Positions 15,741 to 25,427 are shown, counted from the first letter of the stretch. The stretch is DNA of 64,000 nt from Rossellomorea vietnamensis (GCF_001305855.1 NZ_LIXZ01000003.1:1-64000), one strand, 5' to 3'. Made by a program: numbers and translations. The notes: generated by a model not told the origin, from the sequence alone.

Positions 15741-16669
15741 CAAATCCCCTCCTTATTATGATGTCGGAATGGGAGGTCCCGAAGACATAACTCCGCCTCG
15801 CCTATATGTTCCATCTGTGATTCAGACATTCTCTTCAGGTTTTCATCTTCCATCAACTGAGACACCATCGCTGCTTTTTCAAAAAAGCCTTTGGAAAGTT
15901 CATTCTCTGATTGATCCCGATACACCCTCCCCATTTGAAAATATAACTCTCCCATACCGAAGAGGATTCTATTTTCACGGCACTCCCTGATTCCGTTTTG
16001 AGCAAACAGAAGTGATTTCCCCAACTCTCCATTCAAATACAAGGCACGTGAATAGTTGTAATACACCTTGATTAATAGTTCTTTATCCCGGATGACAGGC
16101 AGCCGATGAAGGTAAGTAAGGATGTCTTTATACATGGAAATCGCTTCATTCAACTCCTTTCGTTCAGTATGTATATTCGCCTTCGTTAAATAGATTTCGA
16201 TTTCTTTCTCGGAGTGACTCTTTAAAGTGGTATGCCCCATGGATAGTGCCTCATCCAGAAGCATTATGGCCCGATGGAAGTCACCGTGAATTTTATAAAA
16301 ATAGATCGCTTCATACCAAAGCAGCTGCTGCCTGTTCTTCCCCTGTATAAAAAGAGGGTTTCTCCGCTCATGATTGACCAATTCTTTAAGCTGTTCATAA
16401 TTCTTCTTCTTTAAGGACTCGCTTAATTGCAGGAGAACCTCCTGAACATAGTCCATGCGGGGAACATAGACTCTTTCAAGGAAATAATTCATATCCACCC
16501 CCAGCCTCATGGATAGTCGATACAAAAGGTCCGCCGACGGAGAAAGATCGCCGCTTTCAATCCTGCTTATAAACGATTGACTGCAGATATCCCTGCAAAG
16601 TTCCCGCTGGGATATCCCAAAATGCTTTCGCAGTTCCTTGATCTGGACCCCAATGCTGTTTTCCTGCAC
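15740..16669 (-). CDS. HTH-TPR transcriptional regulator (RNPP-like architecture)
   Basis: This 309-residue protein has an N-terminal Xre-type helix-turn-helix (about 8-62; ISQRELCRDICSQSFISRIESG) and a C-terminal run of helical repeats (about 70-300; ELNEAISMYKDILTYL, YFQMGRVYRDQSENELSKG). This is the layout of the Rgg/NprR/PlcR group, which bind short secreted peptides in the repeat domain. No peptide gene was found beside it, so peptide control is only a possibility. The start is GTG 16669, with GGAGG 9 bases before it. The downstream membrane gene is translationally coupled. Confidence 0.82.
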   Translation of the reverse strand: MQENSIGVQIKELRKHFGISQRELCRDICSQSFISRIESGDLSPSADLLYRLSMRLGVDMNYFLERVYVPRMDYVQEVLLQLSESLKKKNYEQLKELVNHERRNPLFIQGKNRQQLLWYEAIYFYKIHGDFHRAIMLLDEALSMGHTTLKSHSEKEIEIYLTKANIHTERKELNEAISMYKDILTYLHRLPVIRDKELLIKVYYNYSRALYLNGELGKSLLFAQNGIRECRENRILFGMGELYFQMGRVYRDQSENELSKGFFEKAAMVSQLMEDENLKRMSESQMEHIGEAELCLRDLPFRHHNKEGI

Positions 16670-16740
16670 CTACCTTCACCTCCAAACCAATGACTCTCTT
16701 CTTCATTCGGCTATCGATATAGAAATCCCTCCCAAAACAC

Positions 16741-16764
16741 AAAAAAGCATCCGGATCTGGATGC
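16741..16764 (-). terminator. Terminator after the lipoprotein gene
   Basis: GCATCC (16747-16752) pairs with GGATGC (16759-16764) and TTTTTT follows on the minus strand. Confidence 0.8.
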
Positions 16765-16770
16765 TGCTGT

Positions 16771-17214
16771 TCAATCTTTCATCGAAGCCCTGGCTTTATT
16801 TATTTTATACTCCGAGACCTGCACGATCCCAATGGAATCCTCTTCCCCGTCACACCCCTGTAATGAGATGAATCCGCTCCTTTCTTCAATTCCTTCGCAG
16901 ACCGCACTTCTCTTTTCTTCTCCGGTAACGGTCTTTACTACATAGTTCACTTTATTTCCATCGTACGTTATTTCATTCACACTTACCTGGTTGTTGAAAA
17001 AGTTGGATACCGTCACTTCAGACTCTTTCTTCTCCTGTACCCCATCTACAAACATCAGTAGTTTGTCCAGATTGGTTACTTCCCCTTCCTCATCGACCAG
17101 CGTGTCACCATTGTCCGTCGCTTCCTTCACGGTGTATGCATCTGCCTGTTCTGAATTCGAACACCCTGCAAAGAGTAAAGAACCTGTCAGGAACATAAAA
17201 GCCATTTTTTGCAC
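16771..17214 (-). CDS. Putative lipoprotein
   Basis: This 147-residue protein begins MQKMAFMFLTGSLLFAGCSN. The lipobox LFAG-C predicts lipidation and outer-face membrane anchoring. The mature part is acidic, with a C-terminal pair of cysteines (SAVCEGIEER, LQGCDGEED). No family is recognised. The start was set at GTG 17214, with GGGG 5 bases before it. A much longer upstream frame would put the lipobox about 75 residues into the protein and is rejected. A terminator follows. Confidence 0.75.
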   Translation of the reverse strand: MQKMAFMFLTGSLLFAGCSNSEQADAYTVKEATDNGDTLVDEEGEVTNLDKLLMFVDGVQEKKESEVTVSNFFNNQVSVNEITYDGNKVNYVVKTVTGEEKRSAVCEGIEERSGFISLQGCDGEEDSIGIVQVSEYKINKARASMKD

Positions 17215-17401
17215 GATTTCCCCATCCCCTATCACATTCATTATGTTGAGTATAATTGATTTGGAAAATAGGTGGAAACCCCGTTTCATGAGATTCCTTC
17301 CCATTTTTCTTGACGTGAGCTTCAATTTCCAAGCGATTTCGTCGAAAATTATGAAGATAGTAATAAAACAGAAGCACCCGACCACTGCCGGATGCCTCTC
17401 A

Positions 17402-19033
17402 TTACTTCAACTCATTAATCTCTCCAGTCAACTCAATAAACTTCCTGTCAAGCTCTGCATAGCCCTCATCCTCATGTCTCATAAAACTAAGACGCCCCAG
17501 CACTTCCTGCCTCTCCGTCTCAAGTTTCATCCTCTGCTCCTCTTTGTCATCCCTTTCAGATGCCGGCTCATCCAGCTCCTTTTTGATGGTCCCTTTTCTG
17601 ATCACAAGCTTGATGTCCGTCGTTTTCTCAAGAAAATAACGGTCATGGGAGACGATGATCAGAGTTCCGCTGTACTGTGAGAGGGTCTCTTCCAGCTGTT
17701 CACGTGAAGCGAGATCCAAGTGGTTCGTCGGTTCATCCAGAATTAAGACATCCCTTTCCTCCATGATATATTTCATCAGCTTGATCTTCACCCGTTCCCC
17801 CATGCTCATATTCCGGATCGGTTCCTGCCAATGAGCTGTCTGAAACCCAAGATGCTTCATTAAGGTTTGGACTCTTCCTCTTTCCGCGAATGTTTCTTTA
17901 TGGAACAGCTCTCCCGGTGTCTCGTCGAGAGGCAGATCGAATACTTCCTGGGTCAGGTAACCGATCCTGGCAGACGGTGACATCCATACATCCCCTTCTG
18001 CCGACTCCGCTCCCAGGATGATCTTCAGCAGTGTCGTTTTCCCGCTTCCATTCGGTCCCGTGACCGCAACCTTTTCCCCATGCTGGATCGTAAAGTGAAC
18101 ATTTCCGAATAAGGTCCGTCCCTCAAAGGATTTTTTGAGATTTTTCACTTCGAGGAATCTCTTCCCTGTTTTGTGGTTCTTCTGGATGGAGAATCGGACG
18201 GTATGCTCTTCTTCGACCGCTTCCACCTTTGTTCTTTCAAGCTCTTTTTCCAGTCGTTTTTGCTTGGATTTGACCTGGGTGTCCATGCGTTTTGCCTTGA
18301 CGCGGTAATGTTCTTTGTACCCTTCCTGTTTCGTGGACTGGGCATGGGCTCTTTCGGACCACGAGGTGAGCTCCTTCATCTGGCTCTCGATCCGCTCCAC
18401 CATTTTCTGCTGCTTTTCATACTCCCGCTGCTGCGTCAGCCTCCGCTGCTTTCGGGCTTCCATGTAACTGGAATAATTCCCTTTATGCTCAATGAGCTTC
18501 TTTCCTTCGATGGACCAGATCTTCGTCACAGCCTCATCCAGGAAAAAACGGTCATGGGAGACGAGAATGATGGTACCTTTGTAGTCCCTGATATGGTTGG
18601 TTAGGGATTTCAGGCTTTCTTGATCAAGGTGATTCGTCGGCTCATCCAATAACAGCACGTCAGCCTTTTGAGAGAAACCTTTAGCAAGCCTCGCCTTCAG
18701 CTTTTCACCCCCGCTCAGCTGCCGAAAATCATGGTTTGGCACCTGCCATTTCTCAAGCAATTTACTCTCAGAAGGGGTCATTCCTTCAGAGGAATGGGTT
18801 TCCGTTTCCTGTTCCACCATGGAAATCGTCAAATCATGATGAAGCCACCGGATCCCTCCCTCCGTCGGCGTTCTGTCACCGGCGATTAATTGGAGAAGCG
18901 TCGACTTCCCGGCACCGTTATTCCCGATGATCCCGATGACCTCCCCTTCCTGCACGCTGGCATTCACCTCTTCAAATATCTTCTCTTCCATCATTTCATA
19001 GCTTATATTCAATAATTTCATAATTTCTCTCAT
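17402..19033 (-). CDS. ABC-F type ribosomal protection protein (VmlR/Vga-like)
   Basis: This 543-residue protein has two ABC domains and no membrane segments. Walker A motifs are GNNGAGKST and GPNGSGKTT, signatures LSGGEKLKARL and MSMGERVKIKL, Walker B/D-loops LLLDEPTNHLD and LILDEPTNHLD. The inter-domain linker (about 190-290) is long, charged and helical, as in antibiotic-resistance ABC-F proteins that displace lincosamides, streptogramins or pleuromutilins from the ribosome. The length matches the VmlR/Vga group. The start was set at ATG 19033 with AGGGG 8 bases before it. The leader is described separately. The drug spectrum cannot be read from sequence. Confidence 0.88.
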   Translation of the reverse strand: MREIMKLLNISYEMMEEKIFEEVNASVQEGEVIGIIGNNGAGKSTLLQLIAGDRTPTEGGIRWLHHDLTISMVEQETETHSSEGMTPSESKLLEKWQVPNHDFRQLSGGEKLKARLAKGFSQKADVLLLDEPTNHLDQESLKSLTNHIRDYKGTIILVSHDRFFLDEAVTKIWSIEGKKLIEHKGNYSSYMEARKQRRLTQQREYEKQQKMVERIESQMKELTSWSERAHAQSTKQEGYKEHYRVKAKRMDTQVKSKQKRLEKELERTKVEAVEEEHTVRFSIQKNHKTGKRFLEVKNLKKSFEGRTLFGNVHFTIQHGEKVAVTGPNGSGKTTLLKIILGAESAEGDVWMSPSARIGYLTQEVFDLPLDETPGELFHKETFAERGRVQTLMKHLGFQTAHWQEPIRNMSMGERVKIKLMKYIMEERDVLILDEPTNHLDLASREQLEETLSQYSGTLIIVSHDRYFLEKTTDIKLVIRKGTIKKELDEPASERDDKEEQRMKLETERQEVLGRLSFMRHEDEGYAELDRKFIELTGEINELK

Positions 19034-19296
19034 ACTATCTTCCCCTCTCTTAAAAAAGGGAGAACAAAAAATCCTCCCACTGGTTCTGGAAGGATTAGCA
19101 CTGCGCGCACAAAGTAAGCTATGAATGAACAATAGCTAAAAACATGTATAAAAATGGGCAGACTAATCCTATTTAGGTTGATTTGAAATATGGAATTTCA
19201 AACGTCTCGAAAATAAGATTAGTTCTTCATCGTCCACCCATCACTCCTGTCATATTTAGTAAATTTACTATACCATGAAAACCTCCGTGGGTGCAA
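19034..19296 (-). promoter_or_regulatory. Promoter and attenuator-like leader of the ABC-F gene
   Basis: A promoter with TTGCAC (19296-19291), 18 bases and TATAGT (19272-19267) precedes a leader of about 225 bases. Competing helices are visible. Arm 1 (19222-19211) pairs with arm 2 (19174-19163) over 12 bp. Arm 2 AGGATTAG can instead pair with CTAATCCT (19098-19091). AATCCTTCC (19096-19088) can pair with GGGAGGATT (19078-19070). GGGAG in turn pairs with CTCCC (19062-19058) followed by TTTTTT, an intrinsic terminator. Arm 1 begins in a tiny upstream frame. The same CTCCC can also pair with the ribosome site. This is the architecture of drug-sensing attenuators known for ABC-F genes. Which state is on was not resolved. 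Confidence 0.7.
19219..19230 (-). CDS. Candidate leader peptide MKN in the ABC-F leader
   Basis: ATG AAG AAC TAA at 19230-19219 overlaps attenuator arm 1. GGAG lies 13 bases upstream and GGGTGG 3 bases upstream, neither ideal. A ribosome held here by an antibiotic would open the arm 1/arm 2 helix. It is too short to score by coding criteria and rests on its position only. Confidence 0.35.
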   Translation of the reverse strand: MKN

Positions 19297-19402
19297 AACC
19301 ATTTTAGATTCGTATTAGATGGAAAATAAGTGGTAAGATAAGCGAAAGAACTAATTTTTCAGTAAATCCTGGGATTTTACATTATGGATAGGAGCGCTTC
19401 AT

Positions 19403-20179
19403 GTGGAATCAATTTGGTTGGAATACGGTTGGACTTTATTAGTCCTCATCGGCCTCGAAGGTTTATTATCAGCAGATAACGCCCTTGTCCTGGCCGTGAT
19501 TGCGAAACATTTATCCGAAGAAGAGAAGAAGAAAGCCATCAAATATGGAATCTTCCTGGCATTCGCCTTCCGGTTTGTGGCCCTCTTTGCCATTTCCTTC
19601 ATCGCAAACGTCTGGCAGATTCAGGCGGTTGGGGCAGCCTATCTGCTTTATTTGGGACTTAAACATGTCATCAAAGCGAAGTTTGGGAAGGATAACGAGA
19701 AGAATCAGGAGGAAACGGAAGAAGAAGCAGCCGGCAAAGGATTCTGGCCGACGGTTGGGAAAATCGCCCTGGCAGACCTTGCTTTTGCCATTGATTCCAT
19801 CCTTGCCGCTGTCGCCCTTGCCCTTGGCCTGCCTGATTCACCACTGGGAGATTTCGGCGGCATGGACGGGGGACAATTCATCGTGGTCGTCCTTGGCGGG
19901 ATCGCAGGATTGATCCTCATTAAATACGCAGCCACCTGGTTCGTTCAACTCCTGGAAAAACGGCCTGCACTCGAAACAACGGCTTATGCCATCGTCGCCT
20001 GGGTCGGTGTGAAGCTTGCGGTCATCACCCTTGCCCATGAAGATATCGGGGTACTGGATCATGATTTTCCTCATAGCACACTGTGGACCTTGATTTTCTA
20101 CGGCGTTCTCGTTGGGATTGCTCTTCTTGGATGGTTTGCGCCTGGAAATAAAACATCTCACAAAAAAGACGTCCTGTGA
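19403..20179 (+). CDS. TerC family integral membrane protein
   Basis: This 258-residue protein has about seven membrane helices. The paired acidic motifs GLEGLLSADNALVLAV (N-terminal) and LADLAFAIDSILAAVAL (middle) are the TerC signature. A charged cytoplasmic loop (KDNEKNQEETEEEAAGK) separates the halves. Family members such as B. subtilis YkoY/MeeF and YceF export manganese, partly to load exported enzymes. No yybP-ykoY manganese riboswitch was recognised upstream. The start is GTG 19403 with AGGAG 8 bases before it. The overlapping ATG at 19401 is in another frame. Confidence 0.9.
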   Translation: MESIWLEYGWTLLVLIGLEGLLSADNALVLAVIAKHLSEEEKKKAIKYGIFLAFAFRFVALFAISFIANVWQIQAVGAAYLLYLGLKHVIKAKFGKDNEKNQEETEEEAAGKGFWPTVGKIALADLAFAIDSILAAVALALGLPDSPLGDFGGMDGGQFIVVVLGGIAGLILIKYAATWFVQLLEKRPALETTAYAIVAWVGVKLAVITLAHEDIGVLDHDFPHSTLWTLIFYGVLVGIALLGWFAPGNKTSHKKDVL

Positions 20180-20201
20180 ACCAATCACAGGACGTCTTTT
20201 T
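20163..20201. terminator. Bidirectional terminator between the terC and OYE genes
   Basis: A perfect 17-bp stem (20163-20179 with 20185-20201) flanked by A and T runs serves both converging genes. The terC stop codon lies in the stem. Confidence 0.93.
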
Positions 20202-20205
20202 CAAA

Positions 20206-21327
20206 TTATACCCCAGGGAACCAGCCAGGAGTATTCACAATCGCATTCCATAACGGATCAGGAACGACCAATTCTTTCTGCTTTCCTTTGTCGATCTCCG
20301 TCACGATTTCATCTTCTTTTCCTTCTGTGATTTTCTTCAGCCAATCAGGATCGATGATGAGTTCGCGGCCAAGAGCCAGTAACGGGACGCCTGACGCGAA
20401 CGCTTTATGGGCATCGTCTGCAGAGTAAATCGAACCTACCCCGATCAGAGGTGTACGGTCGCCGATCGTTTCCAGCAGATAGTCCATTCTTGTTTTGTCC
20501 AAGTCCTCCACGCCTTTTCTCGGCTTTGAGAAGAAATCGAAAAGGGAGACGTGAAGATAATCAAGATCCTTGTCTGCAAGGGCATCGACAAGGGTAAGGG
20601 TCTCACCCATCGTGAATCCATTCTCTTCAGGCTCTTCTGGCGAAAAACGGTATCCGACAAGGAACGATGGATCCGCATGCTCAGCGACCACACTCTTCAC
20701 TTTATCCACAATAGCAAGTGGGAAGGTCATACGATTTTCAAGGCTGCCGCCAAAACGGTCTTGTCTCTGGTTTGTCATCGGTGAAAAGAACTGATGAATC
20801 AGATACCCATTTGCCCCGTGAATCTCGACACCATCATACCCTGCCTCAATCGCGCGACGTGTCGTCTCACCGAATGCTTCGATGATATTCTCGATCTCTG
20901 CTTCAGATAAGCCTCTCGCTTTTTTCTCACCATTTTCACCCATGACGTCACTGGCACTGACAACATCCCCATCAGGAACGAGATCCGGTGGGCATTGTAC
21001 ACCTCCGTGGAAAATCTGGAGAACGGCTTTTGCCCCCTGATCCTTGATTCCTTTCGCCAAACGTTCAAGGCTTGGGATCATTTCATCGGAATCCGCGCCG
21101 AATTCACCAGGGAATCCTTTTCCATCAGGCGTTACATAGGTGCAGGCTGTGATGACCATGCTCACATCTTTCGAACGTCTTGCATAATAGGTAACCTCAG
21201 CATCCGTGACGTTTCCATCCTCATCCGAAGAAAAATTCGTCATCGGTGCCATGATGATCCGGTTCTTCAATTCGACTCCATTTTTAAATGTATAGGGAGA
21301 TACCAACTCTTTATATTTGCTGTTCAT
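20206..21327 (-). CDS. NADH-dependent flavin oxidoreductase, Old Yellow Enzyme family
   Basis: This 373-residue FMN barrel enzyme begins MNSKYKELVSPYTFKNGVEL and contains NRIIMAPMTN, AVLQIFHGGV and GVEIHGANGYLIHQFFSP (the His-x-x-Asn substrate pair). The ending segment PLIGVGSIYSADDAHK binds FMN phosphate. These enzymes reduce alpha,beta-unsaturated carbonyls or nitro compounds. It is closest in pattern to the YqiG-like Bacillus group. The ribosome site GGAGG is 7 bases before the ATG. It is a single-gene unit. Confidence 0.9.
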   Translation of the reverse strand: MNSKYKELVSPYTFKNGVELKNRIIMAPMTNFSSDEDGNVTDAEVTYYARRSKDVSMVITACTYVTPDGKGFPGEFGADSDEMIPSLERLAKGIKDQGAKAVLQIFHGGVQCPPDLVPDGDVVSASDVMGENGEKKARGLSEAEIENIIEAFGETTRRAIEAGYDGVEIHGANGYLIHQFFSPMTNQRQDRFGGSLENRMTFPLAIVDKVKSVVAEHADPSFLVGYRFSPEEPEENGFTMGETLTLVDALADKDLDYLHVSLFDFFSKPRKGVEDLDKTRMDYLLETIGDRTPLIGVGSIYSADDAHKAFASGVPLLALGRELIIDPDWLKKITEGKEDEIVTEIDKGKQKELVVPDPLWNAIVNTPGWFPGV

Positions 21328-21432
21328 GATTTTGCCTCCTTGTTGTTGTTCAAGGGAAATATTAATAGAAGAAGGGCTTTTTGAACAGACATCTGCTTGG
21401 GGGATGGTTTTGGATATGGTGGTTTCCTTATA

Positions 21433-21753
21433 CTAAAAGAACGGTCCGTCCTCGTCCCACCACCATTCGTCAATTTCTTCACCCTCAAGTGCCTTTGCTT
21501 TCCGCCTATGAGCTTCTTTTTCTTTTCTGATTTCATCCTGCTTGAGCAACTGCTTATATTGCACGTCAATAGGATATCCCAATAATTCGAGTTCTACCAC
21601 CGCGGCAAGTTTATTCACACCAAAATGTTTGGCATATCCGTGAACAAGGTTTTTGCCATCATATTTCGGGATCCAGTGTGGTGCAGCCTGCAGCCTGCTC
21701 TGCCGGTTCATTCTTTTATGCCGGGGTGTTGATGTGTGTCGTTTTTTCTTCAT
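21433..21753 (-). CDS. Conserved hypothetical protein downstream of the SEC-C gene
   Basis: This 106-residue basic protein begins [20 protein letters not shown], has a central segment [19 protein letters not shown] and an acidic, Trp-rich end [15 protein letters not shown]. The mixed charge and the [15 protein letters not shown]-x-x-C-A-like region recall a group of Bacillaceae proteins of unknown function often found behind other genes. Its ATG overlaps the SEC-C gene stop (ATGA). Function unknown. Confidence 0.7.
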   Translation of the reverse strand: MKKKRHTSTPRHKRMNRQSRLQAAPHWIPKYDGKNLVHGYAKHFGVNKLAAVVELELLGYPIDVQYKQLLKQDEIRKEKEAHRRKAKALEGEEIDEWWWDEDGPFF

Positions 21754-22967
21754 TTTCTACCGCAGCACTGCTTATATTTCTTCCCACTTCCACAAGGGCA
21801 AGCATCATTGCGCCCAACCTTTTTGCTTCTGCTATGTAAATCTGTATCGTTGGAAGAGGCTCCATGATTCATCACATTTACAGGCTGTTCAGTTTCTGCC
21901 TTCAGCCTTATTTCAATCGGAGTGTACCCCTTCAATGCCCAAAGACGGGTATTATTCCATACATTCACAACGCGATCAGTCAGTTGCTCAAATACATCCT
22001 TCGATGGAATTTCCAGAATAGACTGGATGTAGTCCATAAGATCCCCCAAGGTATACTCTTGATTGATCATTGTAACCACTTTATGCGCTATTTCAATCAG
22101 GTGGTCATCTTCTAAGTCATAGAAGTGATCGAGGAACGCAAGGAAGTCGATCATTTCCGGAGTAGCATCGAAATGGTGTTCCTTCCCTGCCTCCATGATC
22201 TGCTTTTTGGAGAAAGGGTAATAGTCGATATGATTTCTATCCTTTAGCTTTTCTTCATACATCACTCTGGTATCTTTATATTGGTAATTTGAGGAAAAAC
22301 TGATTCTGTCGTAATATTCCATAGACTCATGGATGACAGAAGAGTATTCCCGGATATCCAGTGGGTCATTCGCGAGTCTTTCAATGGTTTCAATCCGTGC
22401 TTTGCTACTCATGACCCCATAATAATAATGAAGACCGTTTGTAAACAGAATCCATTCCGTATTTCTCTTGATGATTTTCCGGAGGTCAGGACCGTCAAGT
22501 TTTCGGAAACAATCCTGTAACTCCTGAGGTACCACCAATGCTCTTTGTCCGTTATGACAGCTTCCAAACACAAGGCATCCAGTCATAAGGCTTTTCAATT
22601 TTCTAGTAGAGAAATCTTGATCCACCATTAAAAAACCATCTGATTGCACGATTCTTTTCAGTAAATCATATCTTTCCTGGTCCAACCGGTGAAGCATCTT
22701 CTGGAAAGAATGAGGAACCAGGATGGAAACCTCCAAAGCCATATCAGCTTTTTTCAGTGCGCTCATTCCTTGGAATTCATAGGCTTTACGAATCGAGTCT
22801 ACTTCATCCTTCTTGAGAGTATTCAGAACTTCTATTAATGTAGCTCCCGGATCGATATTCTTCCAAATTTCATGTGCTCGTTTCTCATCCATTTTGCGCT
22901 GCATCTCCATCATCCCCTGCAAACCTCTTAACAGCGCATCCCTTGTCTTTTTATCTGTCTTCTTCAC
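21750..22967 (-). CDS. SEC-C metal-binding domain protein
   Basis: This 405-residue protein ends with [20 protein letters not shown], the SEC-C zinc-binding motif (C-x-C-x8-C-C) shared with SecA. The first 380 residues are helical, with no membrane segment, and contain hydrophobic repeats such as [19 protein letters not shown], found in a Bacillaceae family of unknown role. The start was set at GTG 22967, with AGGGGG 6 bases before it. The ATG at 22988 lacks a ribosome site. It is coupled to the next small gene by an ATGA overlap. Confidence 0.82.
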   Translation of the reverse strand: MKKTDKKTRDALLRGLQGMMEMQRKMDEKRAHEIWKNIDPGATLIEVLNTLKKDEVDSIRKAYEFQGMSALKKADMALEVSILVPHSFQKMLHRLDQERYDLLKRIVQSDGFLMVDQDFSTRKLKSLMTGCLVFGSCHNGQRALVVPQELQDCFRKLDGPDLRKIIKRNTEWILFTNGLHYYYGVMSSKARIETIERLANDPLDIREYSSVIHESMEYYDRISFSSNYQYKDTRVMYEEKLKDRNHIDYYPFSKKQIMEAGKEHHFDATPEMIDFLAFLDHFYDLEDDHLIEIAHKVVTMINQEYTLGDLMDYIQSILEIPSKDVFEQLTDRVVNVWNNTRLWALKGYTPIEIRLKAETEQPVNVMNHGASSNDTDLHSRSKKVGRNDACPCGSGKKYKQCCGRK

Positions 22968-23013
22968 CTGTATCCCCCTGCCTTTCATTCGATTTTATAT
23001 CAAGGTCCACCAC

Positions 23014-23048
23014 AATTTAAAAAAGAGAATCCCCCTATGACAGAGGGA
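23014..23048 (-). terminator. Probable terminator after the RNA methyltransferase gene
   Basis: On the minus strand TCCCT pairs with AGGGG over a 7-base loop and a TCTCTTTTTT run follows. The stem is short. Confidence 0.5.
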
Positions 23049-23074
23049 CACCCTTTTACTTCAGAACTATATTT

Positions 23075-24475
23075 TTATTTCAGTACCAGCTTCGCGACAA
23101 CCTCTACATGCGCAGTCTGCGGGAACATATCCACTGGCTGCAAATAGTCCACCCGGTACTGTTTCTTCAAATAGTCGATATCCTTCGCAAGGGTCGACGG
23201 GTTGCACGATACGTACACGAACGTCTTCGGCTTCACTTCTTTCAGCGTATCCAGAAGCTTGTTGTCGCAGCCGGTCCTCGGCGGATCAACCACGACGACA
23301 TCGGGACGCCAGCCTTCGTTTTTCCATTTTGGCATAAGGGTTTCGGCACCGCCGACGAAGTATTCAGCATGACTCACACCGAATTTCTCCGCATTCTTCT
23401 TCGCGTCATCGATCCCTTCTTTGATCACATCCATACCTCGGATTTCTTTCGCTCCGTTTGCCAGCCATAGTCCGATGGTACCGACACCACAGTAAGCATC
23501 GACGACTTTTTCTTCACCAGTAAGGGCCGCTGCTTTCTTCGCTTCGTTATACAGCTTGCTCGTCTGAATCGGATTCAGCTGGAAGAAGGCACGTGCGGAC
23601 AGTTCATAGGTGAACTCTTCCAGACGTTCTTCAATGCTTTCTTTTCCGGACAGATGGATCGTTTCGTCCCCAAATACGAGCGCCGTTTTCTGTGGATTGA
23701 TATTTTGAGCTATGGAAACCACTTCAGGAAGACGTTTCTGGATTTCCGAAATCAGCAATTCCTTCCGAGGGATTTTTTTCTCGGACGTGACTAGGACGAC
23801 CTGAACTTCCCCTGTTTCGAAGCCGACACGCGTCACGATCGTTTTCAGGATCGGCTTTTTCTTTTCATCATCAAAAACAGGGATGTTGAAGTCGTTGATG
23901 ATCCGCTTGATTTCGTTGGTCACTTTATTCGTAAGCGGGTGCTGCACGATGCACTCATCGATGTCGATCAGCTTGTTGGAATTCATGCTGTATAAGCCTG
24001 CAATGGCTTTGCCGTTTTGCGTACCGACCTGGAACTGGCTTTTGTTCCGGTAGTGCCACGGGTTGTCCATTCCGATCGTCGTACGGATATCCATGTCTTC
24101 AAGCTTGAGCTTTGTATGGCGCTCGAGTGATTGAAGAAGGATATCGCGTTTTGCGTCAAGCTGTCCTTCATAGTATAGATGTTGAAGCTGACAGCCTCCG
24201 CACTGCTCATAGACCGGGCATGGTGCTTTCACACGCAGTGGTGACTTTTTCCGGATCTTTTTGATGCGGGCTTCGGTGAATTTCGGGTGGACCTTGGTCA
24301 CTTCCACGACCACTTCTTCCCCTGCAAGAGCTCCAGGTACGAAGACGATCTTACGCTTAAAGAAACCGACTCCTTCCCCGTTGATGCCGATTTTCTTTAT
24401 GGTCAGAGGAAACTGTTGTTTCAGCTCGATTTTCACGTCATTATGTTGTGGTTTTTTTGCGTATTGTTTTTTCAT
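23075..24475 (-). CDS. rlmD: 23S rRNA (uracil-C5)-methyltransferase, RlmD/TrmA family
   Basis: This 466-residue protein has an N-terminal TRAM domain (about 20-75), an iron-sulfur cluster motif [10 protein letters not shown] (C86, C92, C95 plus a later Cys in DIDECIVQ) and a C-terminal SAM methyltransferase domain with [23 protein letters not shown] and the catalytic SCNPSTLA. It forms 5-methyluridine in 23S rRNA. B. subtilis has two paralogues (RlmCD/YefA and YfjO). The neighbouring glycosylase gene and, as I recall, the length match yfjO. The exact target uridine is uncertain. Confidence 0.9.
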   Translation of the reverse strand: MKKQYAKKPQHNDVKIELKQQFPLTIKKIGINGEGVGFFKRKIVFVPGALAGEEVVVEVTKVHPKFTEARIKKIRKKSPLRVKAPCPVYEQCGGCQLQHLYYEGQLDAKRDILLQSLERHTKLKLEDMDIRTTIGMDNPWHYRNKSQFQVGTQNGKAIAGLYSMNSNKLIDIDECIVQHPLTNKVTNEIKRIINDFNIPVFDDEKKKPILKTIVTRVGFETGEVQVVLVTSEKKIPRKELLISEIQKRLPEVVSIAQNINPQKTALVFGDETIHLSGKESIEERLEEFTYELSARAFFQLNPIQTSKLYNEAKKAAALTGEEKVVDAYCGVGTIGLWLANGAKEIRGMDVIKEGIDDAKKNAEKFGVSHAEYFVGGAETLMPKWKNEGWRPDVVVVDPPRTGCDNKLLDTLKEVKPKTFVYVSCNPSTLAKDIDYLKKQYRVDYLQPVDMFPQTAHVEVVAKLVLK

Positions 24476-24490
24476 TGGTTCACGTCCGTT

Positions 24491-25360
24491 CTATTCGATA
24501 CTTCTCCATAAATACAGTGATGCATAGCTTAAATAAGGATGCCAGGCCGCGCTGAATTCATCCAGCTCGTCCATGGTCGGCTTCTGTTCCATCTGGAATA
24601 ATTTTTTGATGGCGTTTTGGATGCCGATGTCCGCTTTCGGGAAAAGGTTCGGCCTTCCGAGCCCGAATAAGAGGAAGCTCTGTGCCGTCCAGGGTCCGAT
24701 GCCGCGGATCTTCGTGAGCTCCTTGATGACCTCTTCGTCCGTTTGCTCCGCCAGTTGATTCAGGTCGAGGTCGCCGGTTGACACCTTCTCACCAATTCCG
24801 ATCACATACTCCGCTTTTCGCTGACTGAACTGGAGCTCCCTGAGTTCTTCCACTGTGAGTCCCGCTACTTTTTCCGGTGAAGGATAGAACCAGACTCCAT
24901 CCTTTTCCCAGCCGTATGTGGTGACGAATCGATGGGTCAGGGTGAAGGCGAACTTCAGATTCAGCTGCTGATGGATGATGCTTTTGACAATGGTGGCGAA
25001 GGGATCAAACTCCAGGACAAGAGGTGTTCCGACATGCTCCTCAAAGATCGGTTTCAGGTCGGTTTCCAGGAAATGCGTGTGCATGTCGTGGAGACCCGTT
25101 TGCCATTGGAAGATGTCTGAGATGCGTTTTTGCTTCGCATCCAGATTCTCTTCATTTTCAAACGTGATAATGAATTCTGGCTCCTCCGTTGTTCCCGTTG
25201 CCTGGATCTCGATGACCTCACCCTTTTCCCCGCCGTGATAATACGGGACCTTCACGCTTCGATTCTCCTGATCCACTGCACTCAACGGATCAAGCGCCAG
25301 CCTGTCCAGCACCCGGTCGAAATCATACGGACCTTCAATCTTAACATTCCTGCATGCCAT
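24491..25360 (-). CDS. DNA-3-methyladenine glycosylase, AlkA-like (HhH-GPD)
   Basis: This 289-residue base-excision enzyme has an N-terminal AlkA-like domain (1-105) and a helix-hairpin-helix GPD domain. LTKIRGIGPWTAQSFLLFGL is the hairpin, and the catalytic Asp lies in FPKADIGIQNAI. It removes alkylated bases from DNA. The order next to the RNA methyltransferase matches yfjO-yfjP of B. subtilis. The start was set at ATG 25360 with AAGGG 8 bases before it. A TTG at 25381 is in frame but unsupported. Confidence 0.88.
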   Translation of the reverse strand: MACRNVKIEGPYDFDRVLDRLALDPLSAVDQENRSVKVPYYHGGEKGEVIEIQATGTTEEPEFIITFENEENLDAKQKRISDIFQWQTGLHDMHTHFLETDLKPIFEEHVGTPLVLEFDPFATIVKSIIHQQLNLKFAFTLTHRFVTTYGWEKDGVWFYPSPEKVAGLTVEELRELQFSQRKAEYVIGIGEKVSTGDLDLNQLAEQTDEEVIKELTKIRGIGPWTAQSFLLFGLGRPNLFPKADIGIQNAIKKLFQMEQKPTMDELDEFSAAWHPYLSYASLYLWRSIE

Positions 25361-25427
25361 ACTCCTCACCCTTCCGCACAAAACTTGTATGTGTATTATA
25401 GCACATGCGTAGTGTAACGCATCAAGA

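Noticed and set aside
15740-16669. Peptide pheromone gene next to the HTH-TPR regulator
   Set aside because: No small secreted peptide with a plausible signal sequence was found. The neighbour is a four-helix membrane protein.
19034-19132. N-terminal extension of the ABC-F protein upstream of 19033
   Set aside because: The frame is open but lies in the regulatory leader, has no ribosome site and is not similar to the start of ABC-F proteins.
19297-19402. Possible yybP-ykoY manganese riboswitch before the terC family gene
   Set aside because: The region is short, holds no recognised aptamer core, and overlaps the divergent ABC-F promoter.
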